The position numbers and the translations under genes were made by a program. Below are positions 1-10,829 of a stretch of 38,586 bases of DNA, piece by piece. Position 1 is the first letter of the stretch; every line of letters begins with the position of its first letter. Origin of the DNA: Gnetum montanum (Eukaryota > Streptophyta > Gnetopsida > Gnetales > Gnetaceae); assembly GCA_015680685.1 (NCBI GenBank), contig MNCI01025358.1, forward strand, positions 227,868 to 266,453, given 5' to 3'. Under the pieces are notes generated by a model. That model had not been told where the DNA came from. It searched no databases and was given only the letters and a program-made list of their open reading frames with translations.

Positions 1-206
1 GGCTAGTTAACATTAATCATATGTCTCACTTTGGACTAAACCATACATGATAAAGCTACCACTAGTCCAAGTGGGAAGATAGTGAATTGCGATCAAGGCA
101 TAATGATTTAGATGCACAACTAGTCCCATCCACGGAATTCAACCAGATCATGCATGAACACTTGTGATTCATATGGTTGGGTGTAGGGGTATCTCATTGC
201 TCATCA
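1..206 (+). repeat. 5' LTR of element A, 3' portion only
   Basis: This stretch aligns with the last 206 bases of the LTR at 7591-8457, from the block around CACTTTGGACTAAACCATAC to the TCATCA terminus. It is followed after one base by a primer binding site, which fixes the LTR end at 206. The upstream part, including U3 and TATA, lies outside the window. Confidence 0.88.
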
Positions 207-207
207 T

Positions 208-225
208 TGGTACTATTGTTAGGGA
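208..225 (+). promoter_or_regulatory. Primer binding site of element A (tRNA-Asp type, decayed)
   Basis: TGGTACTATTGTTAGGGA directly follows the LTR end. It is a decayed form of the tRNA-Asp-complementary primer site typical of plant Athila/Tat Gypsy elements. The better-preserved sites of element D (18445-18462) and element E (34328-34345, minus) support the identification. The differences are mainly C-to-T and G-to-A changes. Confidence 0.75.
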
Positions 226-361
226 TGGTGCTAGTTATCTAGATTAGTTATATTATACATGATCATTGTAAATGCATTAATGAATTATCTTTTGAAAAAT
301 ATTAAGTCACACACATCATAAACCAACAAAAATATATCTTTCACAAGGAAGCAATAATGCA

Positions 362-2580
362 TTGTATGGAGAGAGCATTCATTGGAGAACTAATGAGATA
401 TATACTGAAGAAAATTGGAGTGACCAACCTCATGCAAGGATTTCATATGTTCATGATCGCCCAAACTACACACAAGGACTACATTCACCTAAGGAAGATA
501 ATCCTAGAGGACATGAAGTAAGTCCTAGACCAAGGGATGCCTCAAGGCCTAAGACCTCCTCAAAACCTAGAAAAGAGAAATCAAGGGACCAAGGGGAACA
601 CTATGGAGGCCATGGTGACTCTCCTATTTCCTCATCTTTCTCTTCCTCTTCAACATCTAGTTCTAATGAGGATGAATGTAGGTATAGAGACAAAGCTTCA
701 TTATGGGATAGAAATAAACATAGAAATTGAAACCACAAGAAAAATCAAAGACATCAAAATGAACATAAACAAAATTATCAAAATCATATGGACAGAAATA
801 GAAATTTTCACTACAACATATCTAATGATGATGAACCCTTGTTGGCCACTAGGAGCATGATGCAAATCACTGAGGTGGTTAAGATATCCTGCAAGCATCA
901 TAAGGAAAGTCACCTACCCAAGCTTGATATAAACAATATCCCTAAATTTGTAGGAGGCTATGATTGGGATTCACAACATTATGTACAAGCCTTCCAAGAT
1001 GCTTGTGTCTTCTACAACATTTAAAGTGGGTGGAAAAAGCTTAAGATCTTTCCTAGGACACTAGTCAATAGAGCCGAAGTGTGATATAGATCGTTGAAGC
1101 CAAATTCAATCTGATGGTGGTCCACAGCATTAGAACTCTTCAACGAGAAATACCAAACATATGAGAGGGTGTTCAACCTAAGGAGACAAATCCAAGGATG
1201 GAGACAAGGACAACATGAACCCTTGGACATGGCCTTAGATAGATATTATTCTCTATTGAATAGATGGGCTTTATAATAAAATAAGGGAGACCCTTGGGAT
1301 GTATGCTCTAGGTCAATTATACAAGCTACGAATCTATTAGATCTGAGCACTAATCAAACGTGTGGTGAAAGAAGAAGGAGGGCTATGCAAATGGGATAAT
1401 GTTAAGAAATATCATCGAGACCCAACTCTTCAAAAGAAAAAGGTCCATATCTATGGTAAGAAGAAAGGAGCCACTCTCAATAAGGTGATTTCGTAATGAA
1501 CCTTGCTGATACAAAAGTCTATTGATGAACTTGAAGAAAAGTTTGATAGGATGTTAGAGTGGATATATGAAAAAGTTATAACTTTCATAGAAACTATAGA
1601 GGATAAGGCAACACAAAATGAACTAGGTGATCACAATAAGCAAAGGAGGTACTACCAAGAAATATGTAGGAACACTTATCAACAAATAAGGGAAATGGCT
1701 GAAGAAAGCGAGGCTATAGACTCAACCACAAATGAAGATGATGGATGTGACATCTACATATTTGACCATCCAAAGGACCATTTCCCAATTGTATCACATC
1801 TACATGAGTATTGGGCTTTTGAATTAAATCCCAAATTTGTACAAAAGCACATGCCCAGGAAATTTTCTTTTCCACATGGTAATTATAGACAGTCCCACAA
1901 CCAATCATACTATCTTAGGAGGACTTATTACCAACCTCAACACTATCATCAATTGTAGTGGAAAATCATATGAATATTATGTTCAACATCCTATTTCTTC
2001 AACTAGCTCTACGTCCTCTACTTTAAAGCACTACTATCACTCTCCTTAGTACCATCAACCCATGACATCCTCTAAAGGATCACCACCTCGCACCTCTTAC
2101 CATTCATCCTATCCTTGATATTCTCATACTCCACCTCATCACATGCCACCACCAGCAACACAGGAAGGTTTAGCACCACAACATTAATAAACAAATGCCA
2201 CTTATACTACAAATGTGCATAGACATGCTGATACCAATAGGTCCCCATTACAAACTTGGAAACGTCCTTTCTTTAGGATAGCTCTTAGGTAGAAGCGCAA
2301 CACTCATGGACCTACCACATCATCCAACCCAACACAATGCCAATATGGTGCAATGCCTTCCCTTTCGTAATCAATGCCCTCTATGCCTATGTAAGGGCCA
2401 CCATCCATTGTTACTCCAACATCCAATAGAAGTAATGAATCTAGCAGTGTGAAGAGACCAACAAATCCATGCATACTAAATCATGATCAAGGGTGCAATC
2501 GTGGGCCAAACATCCATAACATAAACACAACTCACACTCTAATCCACCATACATTTAACAACCGAGTGTGTGAATAATAG
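362..2580 (+). pseudogene. Decayed gag of element A
   Basis: The reading frame from 362 continues past a stop at 728-730 to about 1270, then shifts; 1503-1958 continues in another frame. The region 362-730 is hydrophilic, charged and Ser-rich. It is followed by DDEPLLAT and a gag core with the IPKFVGGYDWD and AFQDACVF motifs at about 930-1010. These align with element D (19490-19580) and element E, identifying a Gypsy-type structural capsid protein. The zinc knuckle at about 1745-1789 keeps the first Cys and the His, but the second Cys is Tyr and the last Cys is lost. A Tyr/Pro/His/Ser-rich tail follows (about 1870-2230), then a KRPFF motif near 2262 shared with D and E. The N-terminal segment seen in D and E is not recognisable. 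It cannot encode an intact protein. Confidence 0.8.
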
Positions 2581-2711
2581 CTTGTCTACGTTGCTTCCAC
2601 TAAAACAAGAGACACCCAATAGCTAAAAAATGAAAGGTTAACAATGTTTTATACATGCATGAAGCCTACCTATCCACTTGTTAATTCTTGCCCTAATAAA
2701 ACACTTAGTTG
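2581..2711 (+). other. Probable pol-deletion junction of element A
   Basis: Sequence before this interval matches the gag tail. Sequence after about 2712 (GTGGAGAAAACC, then a T-rich tract) matches the end of pol and the following spacer of element D (24730 onward) and element E. Protease through integrase is therefore missing here. The exact breakpoint cannot be placed by eye. Confidence 0.55.
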
Positions 2712-4060
2712 TGGAGAAAACCCCCCATTCTAGTCTTTATAATTAATAGGTGTTTTTCATCTTTTTGTTTTACAATTTTTTTATCATTTTCTTATTTCTT
2801 GATATAATTTTTCCTATCATATTCAACTTTTTCCACATTTTGTTTTCATTTCCTTTGTTAGTAATCTCGCTTGTGAATAAAATGATCATGTAGTCCATTG
2901 AGATGAGGTTTTCTCTATGTTGTCAAGTCATGAGGGACTGATTATTTGGACAATGAGGCCACATCATCCATGCACTCATTCCATTAATAAGAGGTTCTTA
3001 CTCTATTCATAATGATATTCTTTTTCATCATTAACCTAAAAATAAATCCATAATCATTGTGCCTAGACTGAAAAGTGAAGAACCAAGGGGGAATGTAAAG
3101 GATGTGACATTAAGAGGATTTGTGGATCCTCTTTGGACACTTCTATATGTTCTATCATGTTGCTTAGGTTGTAATTATATCCTTGTAGATCTAACAAAAA
3201 ATGGGTGTAAGAGTAAAATAAAAAATGCACTAAATAAATTTCTAAGAATTCCTCTGGAAAGACATGTTACCCATGCCTAAAGGTTGGCAGCTTCTCAAAA
3301 TTCATGAAAAAGAAGTACCATAAATAAGCTCCTCCCTTGGACAAAATGCTAGGTGATGTTACTCTTTGCAACTATGGTAGTCTTATGGTTGTTAACCGAA
3401 GTGATGAAATAATGCGATGCCACTAAAATGTGTTCTATAATTAGTTTGAATTCTGGAAAAAAAGGGGCTAATGATTACTTAACCATTAATAACACACACA
3501 GATTCATTATGCCTTTGGTAAGATGCCTCATGTTCCTATTCTTGTAATCCTTTCTATAGTCCATCTCATCTTGTTGTCAATATGATCCTAACTTGTGGTT
3601 TTGTGTAACATAGAGTTATTTTCTCAAATTAGTGGTTTTAACATGTGTGTTTTGTTTCATAGGTATGCATTGTATTCAACCCCTTTAGTTCCTGCTAACA
3701 TTTTTAGGTGCAATTATACAATGGCATTATGGGCTGAAGCATGCTTTGGGGAGGATCCACTTGTGTAACTATTGTAACTTGTACTTTTTTGACACAACCA
3801 CATCATTTTTAACCTTCCATGTGCATAAATGTTATATTTCATGCTTTCCCTTATTATGTAATTGATTCGTTCCACACCATAGATCTAATACTCTTTTCTT
3901 GCATCTTCCAAAGCTTTTAATGTCTACGACTCCATCTTCCAACACTTCTAGTGTCTAAATATGATTTTCTACTTACCCCAAAACTATGGATCTAACTTGA
4001 AACCTTCCAACCAACCCTAGAACTTCATTTTCCATGCTAATTACCCTCATTAAATGCATA
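2712..4060 (+). other. Conserved post-pol spacer of element A (noncoding)
   Basis: No convincing protein is present. The spacer begins with a T-rich tract (about 2745-2860) and contains three blocks also found in D and E at similar spacing: GGATGTGACATTAAGAGGAT at 3100-3119, a 27-base block at 3257-3283 beginning GAAAGACATGTTACC, and CTTTGGGGAGGATCCACTTG near 3744-3763. A 73-codon frame at 3059-3280 crosses the first two blocks, but its translation is not conserved in D or E, so I treat the conservation as nucleotide-level. Confidence 0.6.
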
Positions 4061-4066
4061 TTTGAG

Positions 4067-4322
4067 CACCTTGATATCGACTACTTGATATCAAGTCAAA
4101 CTTGACATTGGAAACCTGATATTGAGTCAACACAACCTATATATATGATCCCCGTGGTGCTCTAAAATCCATTCTCATCATTTGCAGCTAGGGGAGTTTT
4201 TCAAATTTTTTCTCTTGACTAACAACTCTACACAATCAACTTCCACTTGAGATACTATGCTCCATACGACTTTGATTTTGTATCCTTTAAACCTATTTGA
4301 ACTCGAAGTGTTCAATTTAGTC
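4067..4322 (+). promoter_or_regulatory. Internal promoter-like block and leader of element A
   Basis: Clustered repeats at 4073-4130 (TTGATATCGAC, TTGATATCAAGTC, CCTGATATTGAGTC) are followed by a TATATATAT tract at 4138-4146 and a leader of about 175 bases ending TTTAGTC before ATGGG at 4323. The repeats share ATATCAAGTC and CTGATATTG with the U3 of the element's own 3' LTR (7615-7705), where they also lie just upstream of a TATA box. Promoter function is inferred from this resemblance only. Confidence 0.5.
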
Positions 4323-7300
4323 ATGGGAGGGTACTTGGATGGAAAACTTGCATCAATTTTTTAAAACTTGTTATTTCCCAGAAGGTATCACAAGGGTAAG
4401 AATGTTAAAAAAAAAACTTAAGTGTTTTAATGAAAAATTAATCGTAATAATGCCAGAAACTTTAATTTTTTCACCCAAGGGACCATAACCATCATAATAA
4501 GCCACACATACGGAGAAAAAGGAACCAATTATGAAGGGTCATAAAAGATGATAAACACTTTTTGGACATTTTTTCTAAAAATTCTTCTAACTCTACAATC
4601 ATATGAACTAAAGAACTTAATAGAACTAAGGTCATGAGTATGGTATAAACCTGTTAATGATAAATAACAACACCTTAGTAACATTTGATCCTTGATTGAT
4701 TGTAGATGGTCCCAAAGAGAGGAGAACAAGAGGGACCTTCGCAAGAAGTAGCCAAACACCTAAGAGGTGGAAGAGGCTAATAAGGAGAGCAAGCTGAGCT
4801 TGAAGAATAGGAGGAAAAATCATTCAGCATCCATAAAGAGGCTTTTGTTATAGGGTAATTAGTCCAAGGAGAGGCTGCAGAACCATAAGCTCTAGTGCAA
4901 GGATAGCACCTCACGTTGTCCCTATAATGCCTTAAAGTCATTCAAGAGAAATCCATGTTGACCACGGTCATCATGGAAATGAACTTTGGCCCATTTATGG
5001 CATTTTCTTCTGAGGTAGTTTGGATGCAACTCTAGGTATTACCATTATGGCACATTCTTTCAAACAGTGGTGAATGGTACCTCAATGAAATAGTAGTTTG
5101 GACACAACTCTAGGTGTCACCACTATTAATATTGGTAGACTCATTATTTCCTTAGTCAAAGAAATTGTAGAGGTCCTGAATCTACCAAATGTGGGGGCCA
5201 AGTTGGCACATCTTTCCACAAGGTTCAATTCCGAAACCAGAAAGTTGTGGCTGAAGCAGGCATACAACAAAGATAATAAGACATAGAATAATTAACTTTG
5301 GAAGAGAGGGCCTATTTCAACATAGGCACATATCACCTATTCCTAACTAAAGGGCTTAATAGAATCTCAACATACATGGCTAGGGGGAGTGCACCATTAA
5401 TGGAAAAATATATTATCTATCTTCCCCAATTATACTACATGGAAATTCATAGGAAATTTGAAGAAAATAAGGTAAGAAGCCAACACTTCCATTCCCTTGC
5501 TTGATGAGGAAGCTATGTAAGCACATTAAAATCCTAGGACACAAAAATGACATTCCCAGGTGAGCTCATAATGCTTCTTTTGTTGAATTATTTAAACCTA
5601 CAACACCGAAGAAGGACCTTGATGAAGAACAAGAAATAGAAAAGGAATTGGAACCAAAGATAGAAATAGAGCAAGAGCCTAAATAACATCATAAGCCACA
5701 AGTTCCACCACCATCGCAACAAGACTATAGGCCTACAATGAGCCATTTGCAAACAATTATTGAAATTGTTAGTTGGAGAAGTAGGCATGAGTCAAAACTC
5801 TTCCAAGTTATTAATGGCATAGTGTAGCCCATCATTTTTGCTAATCCAACAAGAGGGCAGATTTCACTTCAATCAAGAGAAGAATCCCAATGGTCATGCC
5901 AAATCTTTGGTAATGCCACATATTTTCAATTGATGCTTGAAATAGGAGAAGGTGGCATAGTACTAGTCATGTAGAGGTGATAATGGATCACATCAAAGAA
6001 TCTTTCAATATGCTTGGTGTGCCTCCAGTGGACTTAACTGGGATCAGAGATGTCTAAATGCTTGTGGGAACTTTGATGACTCTTGCATCCCATGAGGATG
6101 TTCTTGATAAATTGTTGTAGATGGGACAAGTAATGACAACCCTTTTTGACATTCCTAGTGATGTCACTACAATGCAATCAAACCTCATTGCCACAAAAGG
6201 ATAGTTGGTCATGGTGGAGACCAAGGTGGAACATGCAGAAATAAAAGTGTAAGAACTGCAACAAGAGTTGGCTACCCTCAACGCTAAAAGATGAGATCTT
6301 GCCCAGTTTTTCACACTTGACCAATTGGATTAATTCAGAATAGAGTAGATAAACAAATTTATTGAGGAAAAAAAAGCTACTAAGAGAAGGACAAGGTAGT
6401 CTAGAATGCCTCAACTGCTAATGCTCAGGCATATGCCCATAAGAAGGCATTGACTACCACACAAGAATAAAATAAACAGCTTGTTGTAGATAACGCAAGG
6501 TTGAACACTATGGAAAAACATAGGAACATCTTGGAGGAAAGTGTCCACCAATTAAGAGAACAACTAGTGAGGATCAACCAAGACATCAATAAATTGGCTA
6601 GAGACAATTGAATCCTCTCAATAGAGGAGGTCTACATCATTCATTAAAAGTTTACAATCAAAATAAGCACATGGCAAAATAAGGACAAGAAAAATGAGAA
6701 GCCAAAAGAGCACTTCTAGGACTAGGTTGGCATGTCTAAGTAGATCAACAAAAGGAAAATCCAAATAGCAAAAGCCAGTATTGGATCCATGTCAGCCCAA
6801 AATCTGGATTGGCAGCCCATTTTGGATAGTTATGCACTAGTCCATCAAGAAAAAGTGAAGAATAAAGACCTAAAAATTGAAGACTTAAAGGAATACATGG
6901 CATGGCTAACCTTCGATATGCCAACCTTGCTATGTTAACAGCAGGTTGACCTAGAAATGAACTCGAGTAGTAAGTAGCGACCACCTATGCATTATATGAA
7001 AAAGAGTTTGTAGATAAAAAAAATGTTTTACAAAAACTCCATGTAGGAAACTTAGAATTGGAGGTGATTAAGGTCCACTACCATGAATAGAAAGATGTAG
7101 CCTCAAACCTAACTAGGAGATTAATAGATCACCATGAGTTGAAGAAAAGGCTAGAGCCTTTGAGAAAGAATAATGGTAGCTTGTAGCCTAATACATAAAA
7201 GCAAATAGAATGTTTCCATGGCTACCATGCCCATGGGATGTACCAACTCCAACACATATCAATTCAACAACCTAGATGGTATATGATCCAAGGATGAAGA

Positions 7301-7400
7301 AAGAAAAGTTGCAGGTGCTCCTCAACCACTACAAATTTCAGAAGCTCGGTGACAAAGAGAAGTCACCAATGGAAGAGCCATCACCTTCAGGAACTACATC
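4323..7400 (+). pseudogene. Post-pol (env-position) ORF of element A, decayed, function unknown
   Basis: This region lies between the spacer and the 3' LTR, where some Athila elements carry an additional ORF. It is homologous to 35904-38339 in element D: the segment at 5125-5220 (VKEIVEVLNLPNVGAKLAH) aligns with 36680-36750 of D (TKAIVQALGLPDSGTHLAK). Tyr-rich NIGTYHL near 5315 aligns with KIATYHL near 36860. The second half (about 6170-7200) is rich in Glu, Lys, Gln and Leu, with coiled-coil-like stretches such as ELQQELATLNAKR near 6255. I see no clear signal peptide, transmembrane anchor or fusion motif, so the envelope label is positional only. Many in-frame stops and frame changes make it nonfunctional. 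The proposed start at 4323 shares its TTAGTCATGGG context with D. Confidence 0.6.
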
Positions 7401-7500
7401 AGCTTCCCCAGTTTTGTATCTTATCATGTTGTGTCCATATTTTATGTAAAACACCACTGTAGCATGTAAAAGTCAATTTGTGTGTCTAGTCAAGTTAGTG

Positions 7501-7590
7501 AATAATCCCATACCTTCCCAATTTTTTGTAAAGAGATTGTTCCTCATTTTGTTTAACTCAAGGATGAGTTTTTATTTAGTCATGGGGGTA
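7501..7590 (+). promoter_or_regulatory. Conserved 3' end and polypurine tract of element A
   Basis: The block from AATAATCCCATACC through AGGATGAGTTTTTATTTAG to CATGGGGGTA lies immediately before the 3' LTR. A close relative occurs on the minus strand before the 3' LTR of element E (26099-26175). The GGGGG run at 7584-7588 is the likely plus-strand primer. Confidence 0.8.
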
Positions 7591-8457
7591 TGATGAGTCA
7601 TGTTTTGCATGACCCTGATATCAAATATCCAATATCAAGTCCGTGATGTCAAGTATCTAATATCGGGGCATAACCTCCGATGTCAAGTATCTGATATTGC
7701 CCCTTTCGTGCTGGCCTATAAATACCACACTTAGATGCATGATTGGGGGATAGTTGGTTGATATATTTTAGATAGCTTTTTCATAGATTTTTTATTTCCA
7801 ATTCTATTATTTTCTAGTGCATGCCCACAGTGTGATGTTAAGTGACTGTACGACATCCTTATTCAAGTGTGACATACTTGGACATGTTACATGACCAAAA
7901 ATAAAGATCAAAATTACTTTCATCATCACATCCACTTAGATTTATTATTACTTTTAATTTTTTAATTGTTTACTATTTTCCTTTGTTAATTTTTCCATTT
8001 ATTGCTTTTTACAATTCTTGTCATCAAGTGATATGAGTACAAATAATCATGATTAGTTAAGTATAATTACTTGGTAACCCAGTAGTGTATCATTTGGTAA
8101 GCCTAGTGATGTATGCTTGGTAATCCCAATGGTAGTTACATGAAGTCCAAGGTGTGTGTGGATGATTATCACATGTAGGCTTGTTTAGATTTTACTTTCC
8201 ACTATTAATTAGCTTAATTAATTAATCTCTTTATTACCATTAAGAGTAGCTTAAGTCCAGTTAACATCAATCATATGCCTCACTTTGGACTAAACCATAC
8301 ATGATAAAGCTACCACTAGCTAAGTTGGAAGATAGCGAACTATGATCAAGGCATAACAATTTAGATACACAACTAGTCCCATCCACGGAATTTGAGTAGA
8401 TCATGCATGAAAGCTTGTGATTCATGGTTGTGCATAGGGGTACCTCGCTGATCATCA
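7591..8457 (+). repeat. 3' LTR of element A (867 bp)
   Basis: It starts TGATGAGTCATG right after the polypurine tract and ends GATCATCA. U3 carries a cluster of ATATC/GATGTCAAGT repeats (7615-7705) just before a TATA box at 7717-7724. Farther on, three TTGGTAA motifs occur about 23 bases apart (8071, 8094, 8117). The terminal 200 bases match 1-206 and share blocks such as AATCATATGCCTCA with the LTRs of D and E. Confidence 0.88.
7615..7724 (+). promoter_or_regulatory. U3 repeat cluster and TATA box of element A LTR
   Basis: Repeats of the form TGATATCAAATATC, CAATATCAAGTC, GATGTCAAGTATCTAATATC and GATGTCAAGTATCTGATATT precede TATAAATA at 7717-7724. The layout is that of a retrotransposon promoter with upstream tandem elements. 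Transcription start and factor binding are not visible. Confidence 0.6.
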
Positions 8458-10640
8458 CTTATCATAGTGAAAATGAAGACTCTAGACTTTGTAATGTTTA
8501 TCCCTCTAATAATTCAAAAGATTAATTAGAGGTTTGACAATATTTTTTATCTCTACTTAAAGTTCCTTGGATTAATAAAGGCAATTTCAATATGATCGAA
8601 TAATCATTTAAATAAACTTAGTAGTCTTCCTCCTAATGTGTCTTCTCAAGAAAAAGAAGATTGGTGCAAATTTAAAGAAAAATATTTTTTATAATGTTAG
8701 CTCTTTATTCCCACATCATTCAAATAAAAAACATTATACTTGGAGTAATTATCCACAAGTAAATGGTAGAATTTATTGTTGACTTGATAGATTTTATATC
8801 TATAATGTTTTCTTTTGAAAGCCTATCAGGAAAGTAGAAGTGCATACAAATGTTACTCTATTAGAGTATTTTTTCTATCAACATTTTTCTCTCTAGAATT
8901 AATTCTTACTCTTTTCAAAAGCATAAGATTTTTCATATAAAAGGTAATTCACAAGATCTAGTGACAAAAATATTTTAAAGTGTTTATGGAATGTAGAAAA
9001 AAAGCTTATTAGGGATATTAGTTGGATTGAATAGTGGTAGCAAGCTACTTGGAGAGTCAAAAATTATTCTAGCTGGTTTGGAATGTAATTTACCAAGTAT
9101 AACTATCAAGTTAAAGAAGATCTTACAAAATCTATAAAGAAAATGAAAATTCTTTGAGACTAGAATCCCTTTGATTTTGAAACTCAGAAAACTTGGGCTA
9201 AAGCTTATTATGGTAAGCAATGTTGAGATCTTCTTGAAGCTAAAAGTTCTTTCACTAAAAGTTGCATGGGTTAGTTAAAAATTGAAGATGAACCTTACAA
9301 GGAATTTTTTAAATTTCTAAAAGGAAAGGGTTAAGTACCTAAACTAGAATCACTTTATATAAATGATTCCATCATTAAAGATCTTGAGAATATAAATTTT
9401 TTTAGCAAATCATTTTTATTTTGAAGGTTTTAGTAAGAAATCTTTTCAAGCCTCTAGTATGCATATTCTTCATCTTATAATAGAAGTGCAACGAAGTATT
9501 CTTACAACAAAAATTACAATGGAAGAAATTAAAGCAAAGACCTCTTATTTAGCCTATGGAAAATATCTAGGATCTAATGGTTTGTCAATTGAATTTTTTA
9601 CAAAGCATATAGGACATCATTGGAAATTATCTCTTTTATGTTTTTAAGAAGCCATTAAAAAGATTTCTTTTTGCTAAAATACTAATAATTGTGTGATTTA
9701 TATTCTTCCTAAGAATAAATATCTTCAACATATTGAGAATTGGAGGCTTATTACTCTCCTTAACAATACTTATAAAATTTTATCTAAATGCATGGCTTGT
9801 CAAATTTAGAAGGTTATTGAAGAAATTATTAGACCTAAGTAGGCTAATTTTGTTAAAGGTTGACATATTTTAAATAATGTTATTACAACTTGAAAGGAAA
9901 TGTAGTGGGCTTCTAATACCAACCAAAAAATTACTTTTATTAAGTTAGATTATGCTAAAGCTTATGATAGGATTAAATGGAATTTCATTATTTCTTGTCT
10001 CTATAAACTAGGATTTAGTGATTATTCTATTCATCTTATCTATACCTTGCTTAATGCTTAAATTGCTACTAATCTTGAATTAGGTTCCTTCTTTTTTCTT
10101 CAACAATTAATTCATTAAGGTTGGAATTTAACTTATTATTTTATTATTTCCACAAAATTTTTCACATAATCTTCATTATGATATACAAAGGAATATAATT
10201 AAAGAAATTTGAATTAATGATTAAGGTATGTAATTGATTAGCATGCACTCTGCAAATGATTCTTCTTTTTATGATCAACAATTCTTTACAACATATCAAT
10301 ACTTTTTAGCTAGAGTGGAGGATTGCTATGTGTTATCTAGCTCTTAGATCAATTGACCAAAATTTGTTATTTATTATAATAGTAATATTGATGACTAAGT
10401 TAGTCTCAAGCCTTGGAAATTCTTGAAAAAAGATTTTGTCTTCAAAATTTCAAGAATACCTTTTTCTTTTGAGTCTAATCTTACTATTTTGTGAAATTAT
10501 GCAATTGATAAAATTGAAAAGAGCTTGATAAATGGAAATAAGCAAAGCTCATCCTTGCTAGTGAAGTTTTCATTTTTAAGCAAATGCTTCAATTAACTCA
10601 TGTTTATTACTCCAATTATTGGGCTCATGTTACATACCTT
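8458..10640 (+). pseudogene. LINE (non-LTR retrotransposon) ORF2 remnant, 5' part missing
   Basis: Translation across several frames shows, in order, an APE-type endonuclease (NVYPSNN near 8497, GNFNMIE near 8584, TWSN near 8740, a degraded LDRF near 8786) and a LINE reverse transcriptase. RT motifs are ENWRLITLLNNTYKILSK at about 9733-9790, IKLDYAKAYDRIKWNF at about 9942-9990, then GFSDYSIHLIYTLLNA. The sequence after about 10300 looks like eroded thumb or C-terminal coding sequence up to about 10640. It begins abruptly inside the endonuclease right after element A's LTR, so either A inserted into this LINE or the LINE was already truncated. No poly-A tail or target duplication is identified. 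Stops and frameshifts abolish function. Confidence 0.75.
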
Positions 10641-10734
10641 CCTTAGGCTTTGAGTACTAAATTATGTTTATGATTTATATGTCTATGTGATCTCTGTAGG
10701 TTATTAGGAATGAGTTATTTTGTTATGATGACAT

Positions 10735-10739
10735 TTTAT
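10735..10739 (+). repeat. Target-site duplication TTTAT, left copy (Copia C)
   Basis: TTTAT directly precedes the 5' LTR and is repeated exactly at 15661-15665 after the 3' LTR. This is the 5-bp duplication expected of an integrase-mediated insertion. Confidence 0.88.
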
Positions 10740-10829
10740 TGTTAAATGCGTTTAATTGTTAAACATGCTTTTTCTTGTTTGTCTTAGTCTTTAGGAACTA
10801 TCCTTCGGGATTTGATTGCTATTTTTGTT

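Larger units (their letters stand above)
1..8457 (+). mobile_element. Gypsy (Athila/Tat-like) element A, pol-less, left-truncated by window
   Basis: The element runs from a partial 5' LTR at the window edge to a full 3' LTR ending at 8457. The right end of the 5' LTR (1-206) is repeated at about 8252-8457 with point changes and small indels, which defines the pair. Internal order is PBS, gag remnant, conserved spacer, promoter-like block, post-pol ORF and PPT. Protease, RT, RNase H and integrase, which the related elements D and E retain, are absent, so about 3.5 kb appears deleted between roughly 2580 and 2712. Coding parts have many stops. The bases after the 3' LTR (CTTAT, 8458-8462) are the expected target duplication; its partner lies left of the window. 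Confidence 0.85.

Noticed and set aside
3059-3280. 73-codon frame in element A's spacer as a small gene
   Set aside because: The conserved blocks it crosses are not in a conserved reading frame in D and E.
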